64,000 bases of DNA from Bacteroides zhangwenhongii. Its GTDB lineage: Bacteria > Bacteroidota > Bacteroidia > Bacteroidales > Bacteroidaceae. A model generated the notes under the pieces. It was given only the letters and a program-made list of their open reading frames with translations. It ran no database searches and was not told the DNA's origin. The position numbers and the translations under genes are program-made. Location: NCBI RefSeq assembly GCF_009193325.2, contig NZ_CP059856.1, forward strand, positions 3,658,001-3,722,000. Direction: 5' to 3'. Shown here piece by piece: positions 18,240 through 27,290 of this stretch (its first letter is position 1; every line of letters starts with the position of its first letter).

Positions 18240-19220
18240 TCAATTATTCTTATTAATCAAATTGATTACTACCTTCACCATCACGTCCTTTTCTTCCGTC
18301 CGGCTTTCAGCAATCATTAACGTAAGTGCTACGAGCGTATTGTTACCGATTAACTTCGAACCATCAGATTTATACAGTATACCGTTCTTCTCCAGAAACC
18401 AAAGGAACAGAAAAGCGGCAATACGCTTGTTACCGTCACTAAACGAGTGATTCTTCACGACAAGATAGAAAAGCATTGCGGCTTTTTCTTCAATGCTTGG
18501 ATAAAGTTCCTCTCCACCGAATGTCTGATAAATGGTGTTGATAGAGCTTTTGAACGACTGATCCTTTTCATTTCCAAACAAGTCACTACTTCCGAACTTT
18601 TTCTGCAAAAGGTGAATGGCTTCCATTGCTTCTTCATAGGTGGCACGAAATTCTTCAGTAGGAGTCGTGGAGTCTACTTCCAATTGCTGGTAATCGTATT
18701 TATCAAGCGTGTCCAGACCGTAAGTGTAATCGGTAATCACACGCAAGAGTCCATTGGCCTCATCCAGCGTCAATTGTTTGTGTTCGATGACGTTAGAAAG
18801 AAGACGTACGGTACTCTTCAAGTCTTCCAGTTGGGCAGCTTTGACCTGCTGATTAATGGCGTAACCCTTAATCAGATAGTCCTTCAGGATTTTGTTCGCC
18901 CAGATACGGAATTGGGTGCCGCGTTGCGACTTTACACGGTAGCCGACAGAGATGATTACATCCAGATTATAAACGGCTGTCTCATATTGCTGGTCATTAT
19001 CGCTACCCATATGTGCAAATTTTGCACACGTGATATCACGCTCCAACTCTCCTTCCCGATATACATTATTTATATGTCTACCGATGACAGTCCTATCCTT
19101 CTGGAATAAGTCTGCCATTTGCGCCTGTGTCAGCCACACCGTCTCATTCTCCAACTTCACATCAATGGAAGTTTTCCCATCCTTTGTCTGATAAATGACA
19201 ATTTTTCCTCTATTGTCCAT
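18240..19220 (-). CDS. RhuM-Fic/Doc fusion protein
   Basis: This 326-residue protein joins two domains. Residues about 1-130 are RhuM-like (VWLTQAQMADLFQKDRTVIG, then SVGYRVKSQRGTQFRIWA). Residues about 200-320 are a Fic/Doc fold with the motif HSFSDGNKRIAAFLF, nearest to the Doc form HxFx(N/D)xNKR. Fic proteins transfer AMP and Doc transfers phosphate to target proteins; which applies here is unknown. No Phd-like or other antitoxin gene is adjacent. The start lies 24 bp downstream of a perfect inverted repeat, with AAGGAGG before the ATG. The downstream side is the IS256-family insertion. Confidence 0.85.
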   Translation of the reverse strand: MDNRGKIVIYQTKDGKTSIDVKLENETVWLTQAQMADLFQKDRTVIGRHINNVYREGELERDITCAKFAHMGSDNDQQYETAVYNLDVIISVGYRVKSQRGTQFRIWANKILKDYLIKGYAINQQVKAAQLEDLKSTVRLLSNVIEHKQLTLDEANGLLRVITDYTYGLDTLDKYDYQQLEVDSTTPTEEFRATYEEAMEAIHLLQKKFGSSDLFGNEKDQSFKSSINTIYQTFGGEELYPSIEEKAAMLFYLVVKNHSFSDGNKRIAAFLFLWFLEKNGILYKSDGSKLIGNNTLVALTLMIAESRTEEKDVMVKVVINLINKNN

Positions 19221-19243
19221 AAAATGCCTCCTTATTTACGCAT

Positions 19244-19282
19244 TGTGTCCGTCCATTACCTTCGTAGCAATGGACGGACACA
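19244..19282. promoter_or_regulatory. 14-bp inverted repeat over the RhuM-Fic transcription start
   Basis: TGTGTCCGTCCATT (19244-19257) and AATGGACGGACACA (19269-19282) are perfect inverted repeats with an 11-bp spacer. The next bases on the - strand upstream side, 19283-19290, read TACATTTG, a -7 box. Transcription would thus start inside the repeat, the place of a repressor operator. As RNA, part of it could also form a leader hairpin. There is no T-run, so a terminator is less likely. Confidence 0.6.
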
Positions 19283-19330
19283 CAAATGTACAGCTTTCAA
19301 AAAGAAATAAAGAATATAAAGCTGCTTTTA

Positions 19331-20914
19331 TTAGTTGCTCTGAAGTGTTATTATAGAACGTGCCGGAATATGAACGATCTTTCCACTCTTCACTTTTCCT
19401 ACCGGTAGCAAATTCTCTCCTTCTTTATCCGAAGTACGATAAACCTGCCATTGTGCATTCCCGACTTTTTCTTTATGAATAGAAAACTCTTTCTCTTCAT
19501 TGGCATAGTTTATAACGACTATCACATACGTTCCATCCACGTTTTTGTAAGCAGAACACATCAATCCTTGCTGGTCAGTGTCGCCATCGGGAATGAAAGT
19601 GTTTGTTTGATCGAAAGCTGAAACGGATAACCGGACTGCTCCCGGACGGATAAAACGGCTGTAATTGCCTAGAGCCCACATCAGTTTGGAATCTTCCACT
19701 CTGCCATCCAAGAAATTATCGTCCGTAGTATATTCACGAATCAGTCCGTCTTTGTAATCACCGCCAATGGCACGCCACCATTGCCAGCTCTTTGCACCGG
19801 CATATACAATATCATGGTGAATGATACGGGCGACATAAAGAGCTGTCTTCATCGTACGGTCGAATCCATTTCCTCCTCCGATTTCTTCATCATTGCCCAT
19901 GATGCAAGTCTCCGTCTGCCAGAAGTCAACATCGTGTTTGTCTAATGTATCCCGCAACTGACTGCGGATATTGCGTAACTCACTCAAAGGAGTCGTTGTC
20001 CAATAGCTATGTCCCAGCATTAGTCGGGGAACGTTCGGAGTATCACCCAAATATGTGTCCACACTGTCCGGACAGAAGAAAGCCTGAATCTGATAACCAC
20101 GTTGCCAATCTGTCTCGTGCGTACGGAACATACAACGGTAATCGGAAGATTCACTTACCAAAATCTGCGTATCCATATTCCGGTTCACAAATTCCCGGCT
20201 CAACAGACGGACAGTACGGGCTATTTCCCTGTTCGTTGCCGGACAACCTTCCTGTTTCGGTCCTACCCAGTTCCAGTGTCCGTCCGGTTCGTTGAAAGGA
20301 CAGATGTAGTTGAACTTGATACCATCGTGTTGCTCTACCCCCTGCACTACATCGGCCAGAAAACGGACGTACTTTTCATAACAGTCCGGTTTCAGATTTG
20401 CCGTACCACCGCGCCCCGTGTTTGTAGCCAAGCCGTTCTGCGTATAATAGACGGGAGGAGAATTGAGGAAAGCCAGAAATTTATCGACTCCACGCTCCTT
20501 CGCCAACTTCAGGAAGTTACGTTGCCCCTGTTGCTTGCTCCAATTGTAGGTCCCGTCCGGTTGCAAGAAACATTCGGCACGCATCCAAGGAGAAGCAATC
20601 TGACTGTCGTCACCTTGTTCCGCACTGCCTGCACCGACATTAAAACGCCAAAGAGACAAACCGATACCTTTGGGCTGTCCATTCGCATCATTCTCCGTAC
20701 TGAACAGCCAGTCGGCTATCTGATTCTGCTTTTCCTCCGGCCAAAGTCCGATGAACTGCATACTCCAGGCGTCGGAAGCGCCGAAATAAGTCATTGTCTG
20801 ACAAGGACGGTCTGTTTCTATCTGATAGCTAACATCAGTGGCAGACTGGGAACACCCGCCTGCCATACTCATGTAGAAGAAGCCTAAAGAGGCCAAGAAC
20901 ACTTTACTTTTCAT
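19331..20914 (-). CDS. GH30 glycoside hydrolase lipoprotein (distal)
   Basis: This 527-residue protein has a lipoprotein signal (SMAGGC, Cys about residue 21). It is a GH30 (beta/alpha)8 barrel with a C-terminal beta-domain. The predicted acid/base is E209 in CPFNEPDG and the nucleophile E335 in FWQTETCIMG. Other GH30 marks are GFGASDAW-like FGASDAWSM near the start and GIGLSLWRFNVGAGSAEQG. Close relatives are often labelled endo-beta-1,6-galactanase, but beta-1,6-glucan or other beta-linked targets are possible. It is the last gene of the SusCD operon, 35 bp after the second GH30 gene. Confidence 0.87.
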   Translation of the reverse strand: MKSKVFLASLGFFYMSMAGGCSQSATDVSYQIETDRPCQTMTYFGASDAWSMQFIGLWPEEKQNQIADWLFSTENDANGQPKGIGLSLWRFNVGAGSAEQGDDSQIASPWMRAECFLQPDGTYNWSKQQGQRNFLKLAKERGVDKFLAFLNSPPVYYTQNGLATNTGRGGTANLKPDCYEKYVRFLADVVQGVEQHDGIKFNYICPFNEPDGHWNWVGPKQEGCPATNREIARTVRLLSREFVNRNMDTQILVSESSDYRCMFRTHETDWQRGYQIQAFFCPDSVDTYLGDTPNVPRLMLGHSYWTTTPLSELRNIRSQLRDTLDKHDVDFWQTETCIMGNDEEIGGGNGFDRTMKTALYVARIIHHDIVYAGAKSWQWWRAIGGDYKDGLIREYTTDDNFLDGRVEDSKLMWALGNYSRFIRPGAVRLSVSAFDQTNTFIPDGDTDQQGLMCSAYKNVDGTYVIVVINYANEEKEFSIHKEKVGNAQWQVYRTSDKEGENLLPVGKVKSGKIVHIPARSIITLQSN

Positions 20915-20949
20915 TTTTTACAATATACCTATTGAAAATATTATCCGTT

Positions 20950-22545
20950 CTATTTCAAATCGTAAACCATTGTGACAACCGATTTAGCCGGAATATATCC
21001 TTTCAAATATTCATCTACCTCATTCAAATCACTCGTACTTGATGTTACATATTGTCTCATGGAAACCACTTGTTTATTCAATCCTTCGATAGATGTTTCC
21101 ATTTGTATAGATTCATCATTTATGTTAGTATATACCACTACCAACTTATCTTCCTCAGGAGAGATATAAGCAGAACCAAAGAATTTTTTATCTCCTTCAG
21201 GGATATTCAAATCTACCCGATAATACCCCGGACGAACGAAGAGACTATAATTACCCAACACCCACAGGTTCTTGCTAGACTCATAAGTTCCACCATCAGC
21301 AATATTACCATAATCTCCTCCGGTCGGAATCAAACGAATCATGTAAAAACGGCTTTTCTGGCTATAAACTTCCTGTGAGGCTGTTGTCCAATATGCCCAA
21401 GAATTCATACTTGCCGTTACCAAATCATGGTGCAGCACTTTAGCCATACTCAAAGCCAAATCCATATAAGTTGCTTGATCATAATTTTCGTAATCTTCAT
21501 ATCCTTCGCCCAACATACTCCATTCCGTCTGATAAAGTTTCAACCCATATTTATCCGCCTCAGCACGGGCTTTCGTGCGTGAATCAAACAACACATCCCA
21601 TGTTTTATCCCACCAATAACTATGAGCGCAAATCAACTTAGGCATACGTTCCAAGTCGCCAAGATAATGTTCTGAATCTGACTTAAAATAAGTTGGAATA
21701 ACATTCGCGCGATCTGCCCAACTGTCATCAGTAGTATAAAGATAAGGAACCTTGGCAGCTTCCGCCAATAACATCATCGTATTTTCAGGCCCTTTTGTCT
21801 TCAGACTCTCATTCAACGCTCTAGCCATCTTTGCCACATGTACATGTTGCCAAGAACATCCCTCCTGACCATCTCCTCCCCATGAATACTGTGGTTCGTT
21901 CAATGGACTTATATATGAGATATTGTATCCATTATCAGAGAAATGTTTAGCCACAGTGGCCAAGAAATCAGCAAAATCATCAAAACAATCTTCTCTTAAA
22001 TTATTGTTCCACCAATCACCCGACCCTTTACCGTTGACAGTAAACTGTACGGGAGGAGTATTACTAAACAATACGAAATTATTACAACCATATTCTTTTG
22101 CTTTCTGCATAAAGTACTGCTGCCCACTAGATTTATTCCAATCATACGTACCATTCTGCGTCAGGAAACATTCCACTCTTCGAGTCTTATCCGTAATTCC
22201 GCTAGCTTCGCCCTGCTCGGCAGTACCACCACCTAAATTTACGCGCCACATGGAAAGACCAATACCTTCCGGGTTTCCCCTTTCTACCTTTTGAGAGAAA
22301 AGAAGTTTAGCAATGCCTTCCTTAGCATTATTACTCCAATATTTACCGATATAATCCATCGTCCAAGCGTCAGAAGAAGCAAATCCATCAATAACCTGAT
22401 GTTTGTTGGCAACATTTACCGTTGATGTCATCGCATGGTCCGAAGTTATCTTCGGAAGATAATCTGGTTCAAAAGCCTTGTCGTCACTGCATGAACACAG
22501 AGCAGCCAAGTACGAAAGTCCTAAAAGGATATATTTATTTTTCAT
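20950..22545 (-). CDS. GH30 glycoside hydrolase lipoprotein (proximal)
   Basis: This 531-residue lipoprotein (LAALCSC, Cys about residue 18) is a second GH30 enzyme, recognisably a paralogue of its neighbour: FASSDAWTMDYIGKYW, GIGLSMWRVNLGGGTAEQGE, acid/base E217 in SPLNEPQYSW and nucleophile E341 in YQTEWSML. Differences around the active site, for example WSWGG after NEPQ, suggest the two divide the work, one perhaps endo-acting at the surface and one exo-acting. It follows SusD by 36 bp. Confidence 0.87.
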   Translation of the reverse strand: MKNKYILLGLSYLAALCSCSDDKAFEPDYLPKITSDHAMTSTVNVANKHQVIDGFASSDAWTMDYIGKYWSNNAKEGIAKLLFSQKVERGNPEGIGLSMWRVNLGGGTAEQGEASGITDKTRRVECFLTQNGTYDWNKSSGQQYFMQKAKEYGCNNFVLFSNTPPVQFTVNGKGSGDWWNNNLREDCFDDFADFLATVAKHFSDNGYNISYISPLNEPQYSWGGDGQEGCSWQHVHVAKMARALNESLKTKGPENTMMLLAEAAKVPYLYTTDDSWADRANVIPTYFKSDSEHYLGDLERMPKLICAHSYWWDKTWDVLFDSRTKARAEADKYGLKLYQTEWSMLGEGYEDYENYDQATYMDLALSMAKVLHHDLVTASMNSWAYWTTASQEVYSQKSRFYMIRLIPTGGDYGNIADGGTYESSKNLWVLGNYSLFVRPGYYRVDLNIPEGDKKFFGSAYISPEEDKLVVVYTNINDESIQMETSIEGLNKQVVSMRQYVTSSTSDLNEVDEYLKGYIPAKSVVTMVYDLK

Positions 22546-22581
22546 AACATTGTGTCTTTATTATACTGAAATTGAATTGAT

Positions 22582-24216
22582 TTAGTATCCGGGATTTTGC
22601 TCAATACTTCCACCCGACAAGGTTATTTCCGTTGGAGGCAAGGGGAAAAGTTCATCTCTGCCCTCCTTGAAATTGACACCTTTATTACTATTCTCTTTTT
22701 GGTTACTGCTTTCATCCGAATCATAACCAATCTTATTATAGGCAACAAATGTACCATTCGGTCCCATAACATTACAAATAGCCGATTTACCATTATCATC
22801 TTTCCAACGGCGCAAATCATACAAACGGTTATTTTCCAACGCCAGTTCCAAGCGGCGCTCTTTACGAATAGCGTTGCGAAGTTCAGTGCCGGTAGCCGTC
22901 GACGGAGCTAAATATACACGATCCCTAACTTTATTCAAAGCCCATTTAGCCTCATCATCATGTCCCAGTTCGTTCTCCACTTCCGCATACATCAACAATA
23001 CATCGGCATAACGCAACAAGCGATAATTCAAAGGAATATGAGGTGCATCATAGGGAGTAGGCCGTTTTTCCACAGGTATATATAATTTACGTGAAACACG
23101 GGGAGACTTATGATCATTCGGAGATATTACATAAGGATTTTTAGCATTCGCATCGCCATAAACCTTTGTCGCTCCATTCTTAATAATCGTCCATCTCAAA
23201 CGGTAATCTTCATTAAGTTGTTCCTCCGGTGTCTCTCGCACAGGTTTTTCCTCTTGAAAAGCTCTCTCTAAATTGCTTGTCGGAAGTCCCCACGCCCAAC
23301 CACTATCATCACGCGAGCCACAAACAATAGGAATACGTATACCCAAATTATAAGAGACATCACTATTAGTCTGGACCTCAAACAATGATTCGGTACTATT
23401 TCTTTGGTTTATATCCCATACTTGTCCAAAATCACTCAACAATTCATATTCTTCTCTGCCACCAGCAAACTCACCTCTGCAAGTAATCTCCTGTAATAAT
23501 GGCTCTGCTTCCGTATATTTTCCCTGATACAGATAAGCTTTCGCCAAATACCCTTGCGCTGCCCCTTTTGTAGCACGGCCTAAATCCATAGCGTCGTATT
23601 CACTCCGTTTCGGCAAGTCAGGAATAGCTTCCAACAGATCTTTTTCTATCTGCGCATAAGTATCTTCCACAGTTGCACGTTTGATACCCGTTATTTCACT
23701 CGGCAATTTCAATCCCAGTACCAAAGGTACACCTCCAAAGTTTCTTACCAATTCGAAGTAATGAAATGCTCTCAGGAATTTAGCCTCCGCAATATATCTT
23801 TTTTTCAAACTTTCATTCTCGAAAACGACTTTTGGAATCTGCTCTATCGCAACATTACTTCTTAGAATACCTTTATAACGATATTGCCAAAAGTTCTGAC
23901 AAGCATTTCCCGCATTATATGTATTTCCGGTGTAATGGGCAAGGTCACGGTATTCTCCGGGATCCTGCGTTGTGTTTCCCATCCACATATCATCCGTACA
24001 CATATCACTTGCTATATAAAATTTCTGTATCTGCCACCAGTCATCAAAAAAGACAGACTGATAACATCCTGTAATCTGCTGTTTACATTCATCTTCACTT
24101 TTGAAGTAGTCATCCAGGTTCTGTTGTGCCCTAACCGGTTCTTCCAGAAAATCGGCACAGCCGGAAAGTGAGATTGTAAAAGCGGCTATGGAAAGCCCTA
24201 ATATATATTTCTTCAT
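22582..24216 (-). CDS. SusD/RagB-like glycan-binding lipoprotein
   Basis: This 544-residue lipoprotein (SLSGC, Cys about residue 20) has the SusD fold: N-terminal LEEPVRAQQNLDDYF, TPR-like helices with RYKGILRSNVAIEQIP, and the C-terminal RYADVLLMYAEVENELG and IRKERRLELALENNRLYDLRRW that mark RagB/SusD proteins. It forms the lid over the SusC channel and binds the glycan at the cell surface. It lies 25 bp after SusC. Confidence 0.95.
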   Translation of the reverse strand: MKKYILGLSIAAFTISLSGCADFLEEPVRAQQNLDDYFKSEDECKQQITGCYQSVFFDDWWQIQKFYIASDMCTDDMWMGNTTQDPGEYRDLAHYTGNTYNAGNACQNFWQYRYKGILRSNVAIEQIPKVVFENESLKKRYIAEAKFLRAFHYFELVRNFGGVPLVLGLKLPSEITGIKRATVEDTYAQIEKDLLEAIPDLPKRSEYDAMDLGRATKGAAQGYLAKAYLYQGKYTEAEPLLQEITCRGEFAGGREEYELLSDFGQVWDINQRNSTESLFEVQTNSDVSYNLGIRIPIVCGSRDDSGWAWGLPTSNLERAFQEEKPVRETPEEQLNEDYRLRWTIIKNGATKVYGDANAKNPYVISPNDHKSPRVSRKLYIPVEKRPTPYDAPHIPLNYRLLRYADVLLMYAEVENELGHDDEAKWALNKVRDRVYLAPSTATGTELRNAIRKERRLELALENNRLYDLRRWKDDNGKSAICNVMGPNGTFVAYNKIGYDSDESSNQKENSNKGVNFKEGRDELFPLPPTEITLSGGSIEQNPGY

Positions 24217-24241
24217 GGTCTTTACTAGTTTATATATTAAA

Positions 24242-27200
24242 TTAGAAATTTAGATTCAGTCCGAACAGATAAGTACGAGGATTCGGATAGCCTGCCCAGT
24301 CGATACCGGATTCCGTCACATTACCTTTCGTTCCTAATGAGGCGGTTTCTGGATCCATACCGGAGTATTTTGTAATTGTAAACGGATTCTGTGCGGAGAA
24401 TGATAGCCTCAAGCTGAATCCCTTCGTCCAATTCTTGGGCAGGGTGTAGCCTATCTGCAAAAGTTTACAACGCATATAAGAACCATCTTCAACAAAGAAA
24501 CTAGACGGACGCTTGTAGTTCATATTCGAATCATTCACAGACAAACGAGGTAAGAAATTACTCGTTCCCTCTCCGTGCCAAACTTTATTATAAGTTCCCG
24601 CATATACATTCTCTCCTCCGGCACCGGAATAACGTCCCAACGTAGTGTTGAATACATCATTTCCAAAAGTACCATAAAAATTAGCCAGGAAATCAATGTT
24701 CTTGTAAGAAAGATGAGCATTCAGACCTACCATCAGATCAGGGAAAGCAGAACCAATATAAGTTTTATCTTTATCATCCAGCTCACCGTCATGGTTAAGA
24801 TCCCTGAAACGGAAATCACCCGGTACGGCATTAGGCTGAATTATTTTTCCATGTTCATCGGTATGCGCATTGACCTCCGTCTGATTCTGAAAGATCCCAT
24901 CTACAACATATCCATAGAAGCGGCTGATTTCTCCGCCTTCTTCGTTACGAATAATATAATCACCATTAAATCCACCCGTATAAAGAGGTTGTCCCATCAG
25001 TTTTTCGGCCTTGTTCTTTACAGAAGATAAATTCAAACCGACACCATAAGTAAAATCTCCTTGACGATCTTCCCAACCGATAGACAATTCCCAACCGGTA
25101 GCTTTCATACTGCCAATATTCTCCCACATCTGTCCGTTCCACATCGGATAACCCAATATCAACAGGTTATCACGCTTCATCAACATATCATGTGACTTCT
25201 TTTGAAACCAGTCTGCCGTTACCGTCAAGCGATTATTCAGAAAGCCCATATCCACTCCGATTCCGAAGTCTTCTACTGTTTCCCATTGTACTTTCGTATT
25301 TCCGATAGCAGTTACACTTGTACCTATCTCGCGATTACCTTCCTGACCGAACACATAATCAGTTGTACCGACTGTAGAAGCATAAGCCGAATCATCAATA
25401 GACTGATTACCTACCCGTCCCCAACCAGCACGGATTTTCAGATTGTCAAAAATATGCTGGTCTTTCATAAACTCTTCACCAGTAACACGCCACGCTCCGG
25501 ATACAGCCGGGAAAGTTGCATACTTATTCCCTTTTACGAATTTAGAAGAACCATCCACACGTACAGAGGCAGTAAGGTAATAACGATCGTTGTAATTGTA
25601 CATCACACGTCCCAGATAGGAAATCAATGAAGAGTAGGAATTAGTTCCGGAAGCCTGCTGATTCTTTGTACCTGCACTGACATATTGCAGAAGTTCGTGA
25701 TTCGTAGGAATTCCGTCACGTGAGCCTGTCAGCCAATAGTGTTGGAAACGCTCCATAGTATAACCTGCCATTATATTCAGATTATGTTTCTGATTGAACG
25801 ACTTTATCCATGTCAACGTATTTGTCCAGTTCCAGTCTATCCAATTCTTCATTTCCCTTTTTGCCACGCTGGTTTCCGCACGCTCCAAATTATCAATATC
25901 AAATGTCGGAGTAAATTCATCATATAAACGGAAACGAGCATTCAATCCCAATTGTGAACGAAAGATCAACCCTTTAATCGGTTCTATATTGATAAACGGA
26001 GTAGCCAACAAGCCATATTCATCCGTATTCTTCGCCATACGTGCCATATTAGCTACCGGATTCCAGACTTGGCTGTTATGAGAACGGGAATAATTATCAT
26101 ATTCATTATCCGTCCATTCACTTTCCGGGCGCATCACCGGAGTAGTAGGGTCCATAGCCATGATAGATCCTATCAAGTCGGGAGTGTCTTTCCAGTTTTC
26201 ATACTTGGGAGTAAAATCAATACCGGCCTTTACAATATTGTTAAAAGTATATTCCATACTAAAACGAGCTGTAAACTTTTGCCAATTTCCTATTTTATAT
26301 TGAGAATCCTGTCCGAAATAACCAATACTTGCCGAATAAAGAAGTTTATCCGTTCCACCGGAGAAACTTAAATTATAATTGTGAATCAATGCCGTTTTCC
26401 TCATCGTCTCATCCCACCAATCGGTTCCTTCAGCATCAGTAATGCCATTATACCCCACATACATAGGCACATTACCATCATTAATGTATCTTGACTTCAA
26501 TACATATTCATACTCGGAAGCTTTTGCCATATCAGGTTTCTCTAATGTTTGAAAACCTGCTGAAGCTGTGAAAGTGAATTTGGTTGCCCCCTTTGTTCCT
26601 TTCTTGGTGGTAATCAAAACAACACCATTCGAACCACGGGTACCATAAATAGCAGAAGCAGAAGCATCCTTCAAAACCTGCATCGATTCAATATCATTCT
26701 GATCAAGGAAGTTTATATTATCTCCTACCGGCATTCCATCAACTACATACAACGGATTGGATCCATTGACTGTAGACACACCGCGAATGATGACGCGGGG
26801 AACTGTACCGGGACCACCTGCACTTGATATTTGTACGCCATTGATTTTCCCCTGTAAAGAGTTCATTGCATTACCGGAACTCAACGTTTTTAGTTCGTCA
26901 CCTTTGATAGCTGCAATGGAGCTGGTTAAATCGCCCTTCTTCACTGCACCATAACCGATGACTACAACTTCATCCAATGCTTGCGTATCATCTTGCATCA
27001 CTACATTAATTGTAGTACGTCCGTTCACTTTAATTTCCTGTGTTTTATATCCAATCATGGAGAAAACCACAATTGCGTCCTTAGGCACATTATTCAATGT
27101 ATAGTTACCGTCCAAATCGGTCACGGTACCGTTTGTCGTACCCTTTATCAAGGCTGTCAAACCGATCATCGGCTCCTTATCCGCAGCCGAAGTCACAACG

Positions 27201-27277
27201 CCTTTTACAGTAATGTTCTGCGCATAGCCACATAAGCTTATTAATGCGAGACACAATAATAATATCTGCTTTTTCAT
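24242..27277 (-). CDS. SusC/RagA-like TonB-dependent transporter
   Basis: I took the ATG at 27277 (1011 aa) because it begins the signal peptide MKKQILLLCLALISLCGYAQ. The mature part begins with a carboxypeptidase-D-like CNA_B domain (ITVKGVVTSAADKEPMIGL). The SusC signature plug follows (DEVVVIGYGAVKKGDLTSS, then LYVVDGMPVGD, SAIYGTRGSNGVVLITTKKG), then a 22-strand barrel ending in RTYLFGLNLNF. It imports oligosaccharides made at the surface, using TonB energy. It starts 13 bp after the surface glycan-binding gene. Confidence 0.95.
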   Translation of the reverse strand: MKKQILLLCLALISLCGYAQNITVKGVVTSAADKEPMIGLTALIKGTTNGTVTDLDGNYTLNNVPKDAIVVFSMIGYKTQEIKVNGRTTINVVMQDDTQALDEVVVIGYGAVKKGDLTSSIAAIKGDELKTLSSGNAMNSLQGKINGVQISSAGGPGTVPRVIIRGVSTVNGSNPLYVVDGMPVGDNINFLDQNDIESMQVLKDASASAIYGTRGSNGVVLITTKKGTKGATKFTFTASAGFQTLEKPDMAKASEYEYVLKSRYINDGNVPMYVGYNGITDAEGTDWWDETMRKTALIHNYNLSFSGGTDKLLYSASIGYFGQDSQYKIGNWQKFTARFSMEYTFNNIVKAGIDFTPKYENWKDTPDLIGSIMAMDPTTPVMRPESEWTDNEYDNYSRSHNSQVWNPVANMARMAKNTDEYGLLATPFINIEPIKGLIFRSQLGLNARFRLYDEFTPTFDIDNLERAETSVAKREMKNWIDWNWTNTLTWIKSFNQKHNLNIMAGYTMERFQHYWLTGSRDGIPTNHELLQYVSAGTKNQQASGTNSYSSLISYLGRVMYNYNDRYYLTASVRVDGSSKFVKGNKYATFPAVSGAWRVTGEEFMKDQHIFDNLKIRAGWGRVGNQSIDDSAYASTVGTTDYVFGQEGNREIGTSVTAIGNTKVQWETVEDFGIGVDMGFLNNRLTVTADWFQKKSHDMLMKRDNLLILGYPMWNGQMWENIGSMKATGWELSIGWEDRQGDFTYGVGLNLSSVKNKAEKLMGQPLYTGGFNGDYIIRNEEGGEISRFYGYVVDGIFQNQTEVNAHTDEHGKIIQPNAVPGDFRFRDLNHDGELDDKDKTYIGSAFPDLMVGLNAHLSYKNIDFLANFYGTFGNDVFNTTLGRYSGAGGENVYAGTYNKVWHGEGTSNFLPRLSVNDSNMNYKRPSSFFVEDGSYMRCKLLQIGYTLPKNWTKGFSLRLSFSAQNPFTITKYSGMDPETASLGTKGNVTESGIDWAGYPNPRTYLFGLNLNF

Positions 27278-27290
27278 ATTAAATTTAATG

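Noticed and set aside
18447..19109. A 220-codon frame on the + strand opposite the RhuM-Fic gene, considered as an antitoxin
   Set aside because: It is fully antisense to the Fic gene, lacks a promoter box or ribosome site, and reads like a mirror frame.
18240..19220. RhuM-Fic gene as part of the GH30 operon
   Set aside because: Although on the same strand and 110 bp downstream, it has its own promoter box, operator-like repeat and ribosome site.
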